Of a stretch of DNA of 46,868 nucleotides, positions 1-10,500 are shown one piece after another. The position numbers and the translations under genes are program-made. This DNA is from an uncultured Bacteroidales bacterium (GTDB lineage Bacteria > Bacteroidota > Bacteroidia > Bacteroidales > Paludibacteraceae). A model generated the notes under the pieces. That model worked only from the letters and a program-made list of their open reading frames with translations. It did not search any database and had not been told where the DNA came from. Each line of letters starts with the position of its first letter. The first letter of the stretch is position 1. The DNA is taken from positions 1 through 46,868 of the forward strand of contig ONJT01000022.1 of NCBI GenBank assembly GCA_900318245.1, read 5' to 3'.

Positions 1-95
1 AGGAAAAGCAAGCTTCTCCCGCGCTGCCCCTCGACTTGCATGTGTTAGGCCTGTCGCTAGCGTTCATCCTGAGCCAGGATCAAACTCTTCGTTGT
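1..95 (-). rRNA. rrs: 16S ribosomal RNA, 5' end only (truncated by window edge)
   Basis: Read on the minus strand, this begins a few bases before the universal 16S 5' primer site (AGAGTTTGATCCTGGCTCAG, at 88-69). It continues into the familiar stretch about AACGC, ACATGCAAGTCGA and the variable V1 loop. Only about 95 nt of roughly 1,500 are present; the gene runs off the left edge. The exact mature 5' end is an estimate, placed about 7 nt before the primer site. The rest of the rrn operon would lie outside the window. Confidence 0.97.
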
Positions 96-164
96 AAAAG
101 AAATTATATGATAGCTCAGAATAATCGAATTTATCAAGTGTAGAATTTTTCGGGAACCGTTGTT

Positions 165-197
165 AAATTGAAAATTGAAAATTGAAAATTGAAAATT
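165..197. repeat. 7-bp tandem repeat in the rRNA leader
   Basis: The heptamer AAAATTG is repeated head to tail about 4.5 times in the transcribed leader between the rrn promoter and 16S. It is a simple AT-rich repeat with no obvious coding role. Confidence 0.85.
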
Positions 198-374
198 CAA
201 GATCCAACGCCAAGATTCAAATCAGTTCTTGTACTACACTAATTGTATCAATCTTTCAAAGAGGTTTTCTTTCAGTTTGGCGCAAAAAAATTAGGTCCTC
301 AAAGAGAATCTGAATTTTAATGTCCGCGCCTTGCGGTAGAAAATCGAAACACACTTGTTTCTCAAAAGCGAGTG

Positions 375-406
375 CAAAGGTACGACAAATTTTTGATATG
401 ACCAAA
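375..406 (-). promoter_or_regulatory. rrn operon promoter (Bacteroidota type)
   Basis: On the minus strand there is a -7 box TACCTTTG (382-375). Exactly 20 nt upstream of it is a -33 box, TTTG (406-403). This matches the Bacteroidota primary-sigma consensus TTTG/TAnnTTTG. Transcription would start near 370, giving a 16S leader of about 275 nt. Confidence 0.8.
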
Positions 407-631
407 TATTTTTGCAAAAAAATGCAAGAAAAAATACACTTTCTTTGTAAAGTGCTGAAAATAAGCAAGTTACGAAATCCCTATTTTTAGGGGTATTTTG
501 GGGCAAAAGCGCAAAATATGCCATAATATATAAATACGGTTCGCGTATGTGTACGTGCGTAAATATATATAAGGAACGCGCGCACACGCGTATGTTTAGG
601 GATAAATCGAAAATGCGCAGTCATTTTGGCC

Positions 632-831
632 TACGCGGCCTAAGCGTAAACGACTACTAATCCGCGCTCGTAAGCGAGCTTCCAGCGCGTCTTACTACTC
701 CTTTCCGCCGTTGAGACCCTTGATAGGGCTCAACATGACTGCTTACAAAAATACGGGCTTGCAGCCCTCACAAAAATAAAGAAAATAGGCCCCTCCCAAC
801 CTCCCCAATAGGACGGCACTATCGAGTGCCG
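632..831. other. Cluster of perfect short hairpins in a gene-free region
   Basis: The stretch 407-945 has no credible gene. Within it I see a series of clean hairpins: TACGC/GCGTA (632-648), GCTCG/CGAGC (about 665-679), GTTGAG-CCCT/AGGG-CTCAAC (710-734), and CGGCACT with an ATCG loop (814-831). None is followed by a convincing T-tract on either strand. Spacing and sequence differ between them. It could be a small structured RNA or REP-like debris; I cannot assign a function. Confidence 0.45.
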
Positions 832-945
832 GACGAAGGCTAAGCGGACAAAGGCGGGCGTTGGGCTTGCACAAAAGAACGAATTTGGGCGTTTAGACTA
901 AGGCGTATTAAGCGCCGAAACGCCGCATTTTCGATTAAATATTCA

Positions 946-981
946 TAAAAAAAGATCATTCCCGAAGAAATGACCTTTTTT
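946..981 (-). terminator. Rho-independent terminator of the surface-module operon
   Basis: On the minus strand an 8-bp stem (AGGTCATT/AATGATCT, one G-U pair; arms 976-969 and 960-953) with an 8-nt loop is followed by seven T residues. It lies about 35 nt past the stop codon of the small membrane protein gene. The flanking A- and T-runs mean it could also act on plus-strand transcripts. Confidence 0.8.
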
Positions 982-1014
982 GAGTTACGCGAAGCTGCGT
1001 TAAACTTTGCGCCA

Positions 1015-1512
1015 TTAAGCGTTGCGGCGGCGGTAGTAGCGGAAGCCGAGGAACACAAGGGCGAAGAAGAGGAGGACAAGCGGTTCGCCGACAGGCTGGG
1101 GGGTGACCGTACCAATAGGGTCATCTTCATCCGTAGGATCAAACGGCGATGAGTATGCGGCACCCTCCGCCAAGATGACGGGTTGTGCGCTTGCTCCTGC
1201 GTTGGTCCTATAAGCAGAGGTGGTCTGGAAGTTATAGGACGGCATTGATGGCATAGCCACCGAGGCTGATGCGGGAGAATACGAGGATCTGTATGCAGAT
1301 CCGCCATTTCCGACAATGCCTCCTCCTGCGCCGCCACCGCTTCCCACAACGTGGACTTGCGAGGCAGAAACGCTATGGAGCGGTTTATAGCCCCATGAAG
1401 AAGCAGCCTGCGGCGTATAGGTGGCCGCAGATGCGACGGATTGCGTGTGGCACACGCCACACAGCATCCATAGCATTAAAACATACCTTATTAAAACAAA
1501 CTTATTTTTCAT
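1015..1512 (-). CDS. Small secreted protein with C-terminal membrane anchor, coupled to the giant surface protein
   Basis: About 165 residues. It starts with a signal peptide (MKNKFVLIRYVLMLWMLCGV, likely cleaved after SVASA). A low-complexity Ser/Ala/Gly/Tyr-rich middle follows. It ends in an acidic patch (DPTDEDDP), one hydrophobic helix (LVLLFFALVFLGF) and a terminal RYYRRRNA. A Pro-Val-Gly before a C-terminal helix with an Arg-rich tail is a layout seen in many Bacteroidales surface proteins, and resembles sorting or anchoring tails in general form. The gene follows the 3,360-residue protein. An alternative start at 1536 overlaps that gene's stop as ATGA, which implies translational coupling. 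I prefer the start at 1512 because it gives a standard signal peptide. The function is unknown; a partner or anchor of the giant protein is inferred only from coupling. Confidence 0.75.
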   Translation of the reverse strand: MKNKFVLIRYVLMLWMLCGVCHTQSVASAATYTPQAASSWGYKPLHSVSASQVHVVGSGGGAGGGIVGNGGSAYRSSYSPASASVAMPSMPSYNFQTTSAYRTNAGASAQPVILAEGAAYSSPFDPTDEDDPIGTVTPQPVGEPLVLLFFALVFLGFRYYRRRNA

Positions 1513-1532
1513 CTTTTCATTTCCCCCTTTCC

Positions 1533-4500
1533 TCATCTGATTTGTTGTCCATACATTGTGTAAACATGTCCATCTCGTATGATGAGTACATGTCCGTCCT
1601 TTATCAGTTTCAGGGCCTTCATGTCGTTGGTTCGGATATCATCCCATCCTGTAGCTATCGGATCATCCTGGTTACCCTGTCCGTTGGGGTTGAAGCCCTT
1701 ACGGCGGATGAAGTAGCGCGTCTGATGGCTGACTTCGGGTGTTTCTATCTCGAGTCGGATACCATCGAGGATCAGCCTTTCAGTGTCGTTGAGTGCATCG
1801 TAGAGCACGAGTTCGCCATCTATATTATTGACGCCGGTGAACCAGAGATAGGAAATCGGTTCAAATGGCAGGTCACTATTATAGAAGGAGATGGGCACAT
1901 TGACGATGACATCCCGCAGGTCGATCGACAGTCCGTTGTTTCCTTCCACGGCGTAGATATTAAACGGCGTGGCGGGTGCGGATGTTGCGGTATAGTTATC
2001 AATATTGATGGTCGTCAGTGTAGCGTCCTCGCCTCGTATGATGGCTTCGTTGAATCCTTGTCCGAGCAACAGACGCGAGGTGCAGCGCTTGGAAGCGGGG
2101 TTGACGGCGGTGACGGTCATTATTCCCTTCGGGAGTTTAATGGCTTCGCCGTTCAGGCGTTTAGGCGCCGGTGCCGGATCAGGTACAGCTGCCTTTTGGC
2201 TGGCATCGGTCACAATACGGTTGGTATTGAGGGTCACCTCGAGTGATGTAGCAGCGTCGCCTTTCTTCGTCAGTACGATAGCGTGCATCGGCGGCAGGTA
2301 ACGCGTCAAGGAGCTGATAGCGTCCGCTTCCTCCAGTGCGCCCTTGGTAATCGTCAGATAATTGCCGGAAGCATTCATATAACCGATTTCGTTCTCGAGC
2401 ACGCCTGAGTTATCGGAGATGAATCCCCAGATATCGATATATCCCATGGTGGGGTTACCGAAGACGAAGGATGTTGCGGCCACTCCGTTGGAGAGCGTAT
2501 AATTTCTGCCGGTAGCCGCCTTGCCGGGATAGAACGCCATCTTACCCACCTTGTCCGCACCGCCGGCAATCTCTTCACGTTTTTTCTGAAGTCCGGACTC
2601 ATAGAGGTCATAGACTTTATCACCGTATTTGGTGTAGTAATAGTAGGTATCGTCGTTCTTGGGCAGGCGCACTGCGGCGTCACCATTGGTACGGGTGCGT
2701 GTATAAACCGCCCATCCCTGAGCCGGTTGCAGTTCGAGCGAGAGTGCGTTGGTCACTTTCGACCAGGTAGCGGCTTCCGTCTCAATTGTATCCACAGTAG
2801 CGGTATGATTCTGATGAATAGCATCGCGGCTGTAGAGTGAGAGCCAGAACGAGGCGTTACCCGTCGAGTAGTTACGCCCTGCAGCGTCGAACGGTCCGAC
2901 TGCCCACGGGGATGTTTCCGATGTCAGATCGGTGTTGGCCATGAAGATGTCTCCGGACAGGAGTCCCTCTATCGGCGCGGAGCGCAGTGCCCACTTGTCA
3001 TGGGGTGCGCTGAGGTCGGCAATCACGCTGTCGTATTCGAGTCGTTGTTGCTGGCTGAGAGCACCTCCCGGCAGGAATCGGATGGAATGGCAGGTATTGT
3101 ATTGGAATCCTACCTTCTGTATGGAGTCCGCTGGTGGTATGGAAGCCGGCATGACCGGATAGGGTCTTCCGTCGGTCATCGGCGGTATAACGACATAGGT
3201 GGACGACAGAGGCGCAAAGCGTGCGTCCTCATGTATCAGGGCGGTGTTCGACGAGTTGATACCGATCCAGTTATCGGGGTTATTCCATCTGTTATCTTCA
3301 GTCTCCGGGTCCCATCGCAGGTATTTTGGTACGACACTGATGGTAAACGGAATCGTACCTACCGGACATTCGTCGCCTAAAGCGGCCCATCCGGATTCGC
3401 CGAGGTTTGTCATCATCTCGATACCGAAGGTATAGCTGTATCCTTCGCGCATACGATAGGTCGTCTCTGAAGTGTGTTCAATGAGCAGTGTATCGTTACC
3501 GTTTCGGTAATAGCCCGTATTCTCACCGCCCTCCAGGTTCCACGTTCTATCCGGTTGTAGCACGATACGGTCCACTCCGTCATGGAATTCCGGATCATTG
3601 GTGGATATGAAATCAATCTGTTTCATAGCCACTTTCGGACCATCCGTTCCCGGGAACATCATCAGCGAGTCGATTGGAATCGCAAACTCGGAGTTCGCAT
3701 GTTCCACGTCAGCGAGAACGACGATCGGGTATTGGGACTCTTCTTCGGAGCGGTTGAGTCCACCGATGATCATCGGCACGCCCTGTCCAAGACTGGATTT
3801 GAGGGCGATATGTACCGGTGTCGGGCACACATCGATATTCAAATCCTGCATTACTTCGGATCCCGAACCCGAAATCGGGAAGATGGTATATTTCACCGAG
3901 TCGTTCACGGGGGTGACGATTGTCATGTTCGACTGATAGAGAGTCAGGTATCCGTTGTTCACCAGGTGAGTAAGGATGTTGTATGGTTCTTCGGAAACGG
4001 ACAGTACTATTCCCAAAGCTGTCTGTATTTTCTCCATTTCCACTTTATTTACGTCCGCGAGCGAGCGTGCGAACTGGTTGGCATTCGGATCCCCGCCATA
4101 CAAGCCATCGGCTCGTAGGATTTGTATCACCTTCACGATATCTTCGTAGTCATAGCCGTATGTAGTTGCGCTGGTAGCCTTCGTGGTATCGCCGTAAAGG
4201 AGCCAGTCGTTAGAGCAGGTACCTGTAACCTCAACCGGGGCGGTATTATCCATGAGCAGTGTACCTTTGACGTGCAACGAGACATCATAGAGGGTATTGG
4301 CGCACATATTCTGCACTTCCTTCTCCGGCATCTCATCGCCATTGAGAGTGAGGATCATACGGTTTCGTACTTTCACCTTACGCGTCAGGGCACACTGGCT
4401 GGATAGCAACTGACTAGAAGCCCCCGCCATGTGCACGATGTAGGTGTCATGCGACGACATCTTCGCCGTATGTATGACATAGAATACCGGACGGATGGAG

Positions 4501-7500
4501 TCATCGAGGTGCTCAAAGACATACCCTTTACGGAATACCTCTACGCCCGGATTGACTTTGTGTTCCTCAAAGGAATCTTCGAACCGATTCACCAGGTTCT
4601 GTAGATTCGCGAAGACGGAATCATTCCCATCCTCGGGTGTATAGTATCGGTTGGGCAAGTTAATCTTGCCATAGACGGTATCCTTTGTGGAAGGAGCTAT
4701 AGCCGGCCGGGTAACCTCATTGTCATAGCCGTCCTCGAGTCTCAAGAAGGTAGTGTCATTGGATTTTGAGATATCCTGAACGGTATAATATTCCGATCCC
4801 AAGCTATATATATCCTCTGTAAATCCCTGATAGTCCACGCGTAACACGACGTGTGTGAGCGAGTCATTTTCGTTCTCGTTCTTACAGGTCGTGTTTGCCT
4901 GATAAACCATCAACGGCGGTTTGGTAGCGAAGATGCACATGTCATCGATGATAAAGTCATTACCATCATCGTTCGCCGCCATATTATATACGCGTACGCG
5001 GAACTTCGTATATTCTTTGTTCTGCTCTATCGGGAAATAGATCTGATACCACTTGTTAGCAGCCGGGAGGTCACCGGTCATATACGAAGTGATGTCCTCC
5101 CAAACAGAGCCATCCAGCGAACCTTGCACGGCAAAGGTGAAGTTCGGGCAGGTCTTGCCATTTTGGTTATATGGGTTTCCGACGAAACCGGAGAAGTACA
5201 TCTTCTGTCCTTCGCAGAGCGTGGTATCGAGTTCGATAGCCGCCACTTGTCCGGCAGATGACATACCGTCGCAGAAGATCATATATCCATTTTCGGCACT
5301 GCCATGCTGCTCCATCTTATGCCAATACTGACCAAATTCCGGAATACGGTTGATGAGGTTATACTCACCCATATTCGCCAGGTTTTCCAAACCATTCTTG
5401 TTGTGCGGACGGTTATCCGGCAGGGCTGCCGTTCGCGGATAGGCAAATCCGTATGAAGCATCCGCCCAAGGCAACGGTTTCGGATAGACGGTATAGTGAC
5501 GTCCGGGTTGGTTGTAGTCGAAGTTCAGACGCTCCAACACCTCGTAGTGTTGCTCAATTTCATCATTGGTAATGATGGCTTTGTCCACACCGCCTACTCT
5601 CGCCTCCAGCTTCGGACCGTATTTATTCACACGGTGATAGATGATTTTATAGCGGCATATATTGAACCAATAATCTCCTGCTACCGGATCCTTCGGATCG
5701 GGATCATCCAGAGTACCGGCAGTGGCCGTTTTCACGCTGCGTGCGCGCAAACAATATATTATTGTATCAGCATCCTTTCCGGCAGGAATACTCGTCTTTT
5801 CAGGCACGGACAGGAAGTCATTTGCCTCTGTAACGGAGTATGAACACGAAGTATAGGTTTGCGTCTTGGGGTTATAGGTGTACCATTGGCATGGGGCATC
5901 CCATCCTGCGCACCAAATCATGGAGTCCTTACGGGCTGCATCCCACCCACCGGTGGACCAGTTATCATCGCGTATATAGTAACCCAAGAGGGACTCTGAG
6001 TGTCCGGTATTCTTGATATTATCATAACTATAACGATGCTCGGTCTTCAGAAGCAGACGGTTTCCTAAAGGAGCCATCATCACATGGTCCTCCAGATAAC
6101 GCTCGCCGGCAAGAGGGAAGGTAGCGCCCTCCGGCGACTTATAACCTTCCATACGTTCCGCCATTTCTGTCCACGGGTGGAGTTCGTATATCTCACGGAG
6201 TGAGAGGGTCGGCTCCGGGATATTCTGCATGGTATCCAGTTTATCTATATCTACCTGGTTGATATTCTTCATGGACAGCGGCAGGTTGTCGTAATAGACA
6301 CTGAGGTCCACCGCGTAGGTCTCAGTATCTTTGTTCTGCGGCGGATAGAGCATCGGGGCTTTGGACGGAGGATCCTTACGCGCGTTATAATCCGCCGATG
6401 GATAATGGAAAACGGTATAGCGTCCCTGGGTCACGAGTTTCTTTCCTTTGGAAGGATCCTCCGGATCTACAGGCACCGAGTCTCCGATGATACGGAACGG
6501 GAAGTTCCATTTTCCGGTATTGGACGGCTCTGTCTGCCATCTCTCCGCAGGTATATCCGTATCCTCTTCGCCCGGCTGGAGCGAATACCAACGCCACCAT
6601 CCGTAGAAGTTACGCTCACGGATGGGCAACTCGACACGCTGGTCGGTCGATTGGGCGGCGTTGGACGGGTTGTAATAATAGAGAATCGTCTTGTTCTCAT
6701 GTACCTGTTGTACGCCGTCCTTCAGATCGGCACCCGAAGCACCTTTGGAGTGCACGAGGTTCTGGTTACCTGCGTATTGGAAGCGGCTGGATTGCGCCAC
6801 CTGGAGGCGGAAATTGATATAACGAGATGTTCCCTTTACGTTTATCACATAGGCTATGTTGATATTTGCCGAACGCGGTGCACGGATACCATTGCCCTTA
6901 CAATGCACGGTGATTGTATTCGTGCCCAGGTCGCTGATTTCACACCAATCGGGCGCATTACCATACTCATCGGCCAGACGAATATCCGCATAAGCCGGAT
7001 CGTCCAAATGCATGTCATCGGTATGCTCGTCCGAAGTAGCAGAGGAAGATACCACATTGCCATCCACATCCAGTATATTCGTACCTATCTTATGTTCGGT
7101 ACCCAACGTAAAGGTATGTGTATCATTCACTCCCGTAGTTACCTCCGGCGGGAAGACATAGTTATATTCATCGCGATCAACATAACAAATCAACGAGTCG
7201 AATGGTGCCTCGTGATAAGTCTTACGGATGAGCGGAATCTTCAGGTGCGCGTCATTGATGGAAGTGAAGCTGCTCCATTTATCTTTGAAGCGATATGTCG
7301 GTGCTCCGGGTTGCAGCGAAATCTGCACATCCAGCGTATCGACTATATTGACATACTTGCCGCCGTACTGAATATCCGTCGGACTGTCTCCAGCAGGGGT
7401 AACGGTGGTAGTAAGGTTACCGGTATTCGTCGATTTGCTCAGGCCGCTGGCTCCTGGACTAAAGCGGCTGTCGGAGATAAGGTCGATGGTATAATTCGTT

Positions 7501-10500
7501 TTCCAGTCATTGCCGGCAGAGATAAGGTCGGAGATGTCATTCTCGTCTTCCCGACCGCAGTATGTCAGCGTGTTGTTGACCAGCATCGAATAGATGCGGT
7601 ATGCTTTGTATCGCGTTTGGACTGAGGCACCGCTCGTAGTATTGTAACCGAACACCAACTCGTCATAGTTCGGATAATCACCGTTGTTGAGGAGGTTGTA
7701 CTCCTGTTGCAGGTAGCTCCACGAGAAGGTGGTAGCTTCCTCTTCATTCGTGGTCAAGGAGAGTGTTGGTACACCACCCGGTGCTGTAAATTGCAGCCAA
7801 TTGGTTTCTCCATACTTGAGTTTGACCTGTTCCTCGAAGTTGGCATTCTCGTTGACTAACTCGTTGACATACACATAGGTCAAGGTAGCGGGACCGGTGG
7901 TCGCTACGTCCGGTTCGGAAGAACCGTTAATGACGAAATAGCGATCCACTCCATACTCTGTCTCGAGTGTGAGTTGTTGAGCAGCCTGATCGACGTAGTC
8001 ATATTTCCACGGCGTGATATACTTGGTATCACTGTTCTCCGCATTTGCAGATCCTTTTACCAGTTGTGTCTTTCCGTCTTCTTTCTTATAGAGCGTTGAT
8101 CCCTTGAGTTCGTACTGACGGAAGATGAGGCCCCCTGATCCCGCCATGATATAATAACGGTTTCCGTTCGCGTACGCGGACCAAACCAGCTCCGCATCAC
8201 TCATCGTGGATTGCATCAAAGGCACACGTCCGGTCACCGGATAAGTCACTCCTTCTACTATTGCGGTAGAGTTGATACGGAGCGTGTCGTAGTTTATTCC
8301 TTCGCTGTTACCGGATTTCGTCACGAGCGTCACATAGTCGTTGATGGTTTGCTCGGCATTGACGCTGAAATAGGCGGAAGGAGATCCGCTTGTGAACGTA
8401 CAGTGTCCCGGAGCGAGTTTGAGCGACGGAGTAACATCAACGGTGTTCAATATCTCCTCGCCGAGCACATTGCCATCCGTATCGAGCAACTGGCGTGAAA
8501 GAACTTTCGCGAGCGTGAAGGTCAGTCGTTTAGAGTCATCCGCCAGCGGGTTGAAGTTATAAACCGGATACTCAGGCGTCAAAACCAGTTTGGTCTCCAC
8601 AGCTCCGTGGTGAGCCGTTTTTGTACGGATGATGATGTCCCTGTAGCGTGAGCCATCGGGAAGGACATGCAGTCCGGGCGCGCCCTCTTTCCAACGGCCG
8701 TAGTACTCTTTGATCTTTACCGGTCCAAGTGTCCTGAGGCGGATACGCAGGGTATCGACGATGTCGATGTACTCACCCTCATAAATGACATCAACCGGGG
8801 TATTCAAACCGCTTTGGATGAGGCGTCCGAAGTAGTTCTTGTCCAACCAGTTGCCGATCATGTGGGGTCTGTCTTCTTCGTCGACGGTCTCTAAACTCTC
8901 CACGCGTGCATCGCGGATAAATTCAAAGGTCTCCTCCAAGCGGTAGTTGGCGTTGAGACGCATCGTCATGTAGTCGGTAATGATCTTATTCGGGTTCGGG
9001 TGGAAATAGACGGTGTCGTCATCCAACTTCATCATTGCCATGAGTTGTTTGCCGATGAGTTTGGACCATACTCTTTCTTCCGTCTGCTCGCCCTGGTGAA
9101 TACCGAAGACTATTTCGTCTCTCCACTCTTCCGTTGTGTCGGGTATGACGACATAATGCTCATCCGCCACGCGAACACGGGAGATCTGGAAGACGGTTGC
9201 GTTTGCTTCCGAAGCGTCGCCGTCAAATTGGTTATCGGCAGCATTATATTTAATCCACGGCGCACTGCTGTTGGAGCGCTCGTCGCGAGTTAAGACATCC
9301 CCCACACGATGCAGATAGTGAGTGGAAGATAGTTTGGCGTTCTGAACATCCGCTACGGTGTAGTCCGGCCATCCGTTTCGGCCGCCGGCACCCGTCGATT
9401 TGAACAGACCCGCCCATGTATGATTTGCCAAAACCGTATTCGGGTCAGTATAATACAAACCAAGGTATTCTTCTTCACCCGGAGTGAAGTTCTCGTAGAA
9501 GAGGAGGGAGTCCACCGCGCCATAACGCATCTCACGGCGAGGATCCAGCACTACTTCATCGGCCGCACACTCCGCACAGGGATCAGGATGGGTAAGCACC
9601 TTGAAGGTATTGATATAGCGGTTATCCACATTGTACGCGTTCGCCATACCTTGGTAGGCATCGGTCCATTCGTCGATGTGCCGTGCACGGGAGAAACGCG
9701 GAGCATCTGAGCCCGGATGGGTGAGGAAGTAACGCTTGCCGTCCGCTTTCTTGAACGAGAGCGCCACGTGAATCGTACCGGTATATGTAGCTTTGGCATA
9801 AAGCGTCGTCGTGCCTGGTACCAAGTCGATTGAGTCTCCCGGATGATACAAGGTACCCGTTCCATCTGCGTTCGTCGTCCAGCCAAGGAACGTAAATCCT
9901 TTCACAAGACGCGCATCCCGAGCGGCAACTTTAGTCTTGCCGTACATCGGATATTGATCTGCGATAGTATCACCTGTGCAACCGTTGTTGTTATAATGAA
10001 TATGCCGATCGGGGTTTGCAGGCACGAACTCGATAGCGCCGTTCGGAGCGGCGTTGTCAATGTGGATACGCGCCCAACCGTCGCGGTCGATAATACTACC
10101 GCCACCGACAACCGGCACAGAGGTGCCCACCACAGGAACACTCCAACCCGAGATATCTGCTCCCTCGTCGTGTTCGTCATATTCGGAGCCGGTGAACATC
10201 GTAGCTTTGATGGTCAAAGCGGCGTACGCAGCTGTAATATGCCACATCTCCTCGCAGGTCCAGGTCTTGTAATCATCACTCGGACGCAACTGGATGTTAC
10301 GGCCGGTATTGGTGCGCAAGAAATAACCACCCGGTTGGAACTCCACACCGAGGTTCAGTTCGCCCGTTTGCGTCGTATCGACAATCATCTGACCGTACGC
10401 ACCTCGTGGAGCCGGAAGACCCAAATAGTGAATCGGCAAAGTCTCTATCTTCTTGAACTGCGAGTTAAACGCGTCACCTCGGTCCGTATGGCAATACTTG

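Noticed and set aside
1269-2246. Plus-strand open frame of 325 codons
   Set aside because: It is antisense to the end of the giant protein and the small membrane protein, with a composition that mirrors them. It has no signal, motif or promoter.
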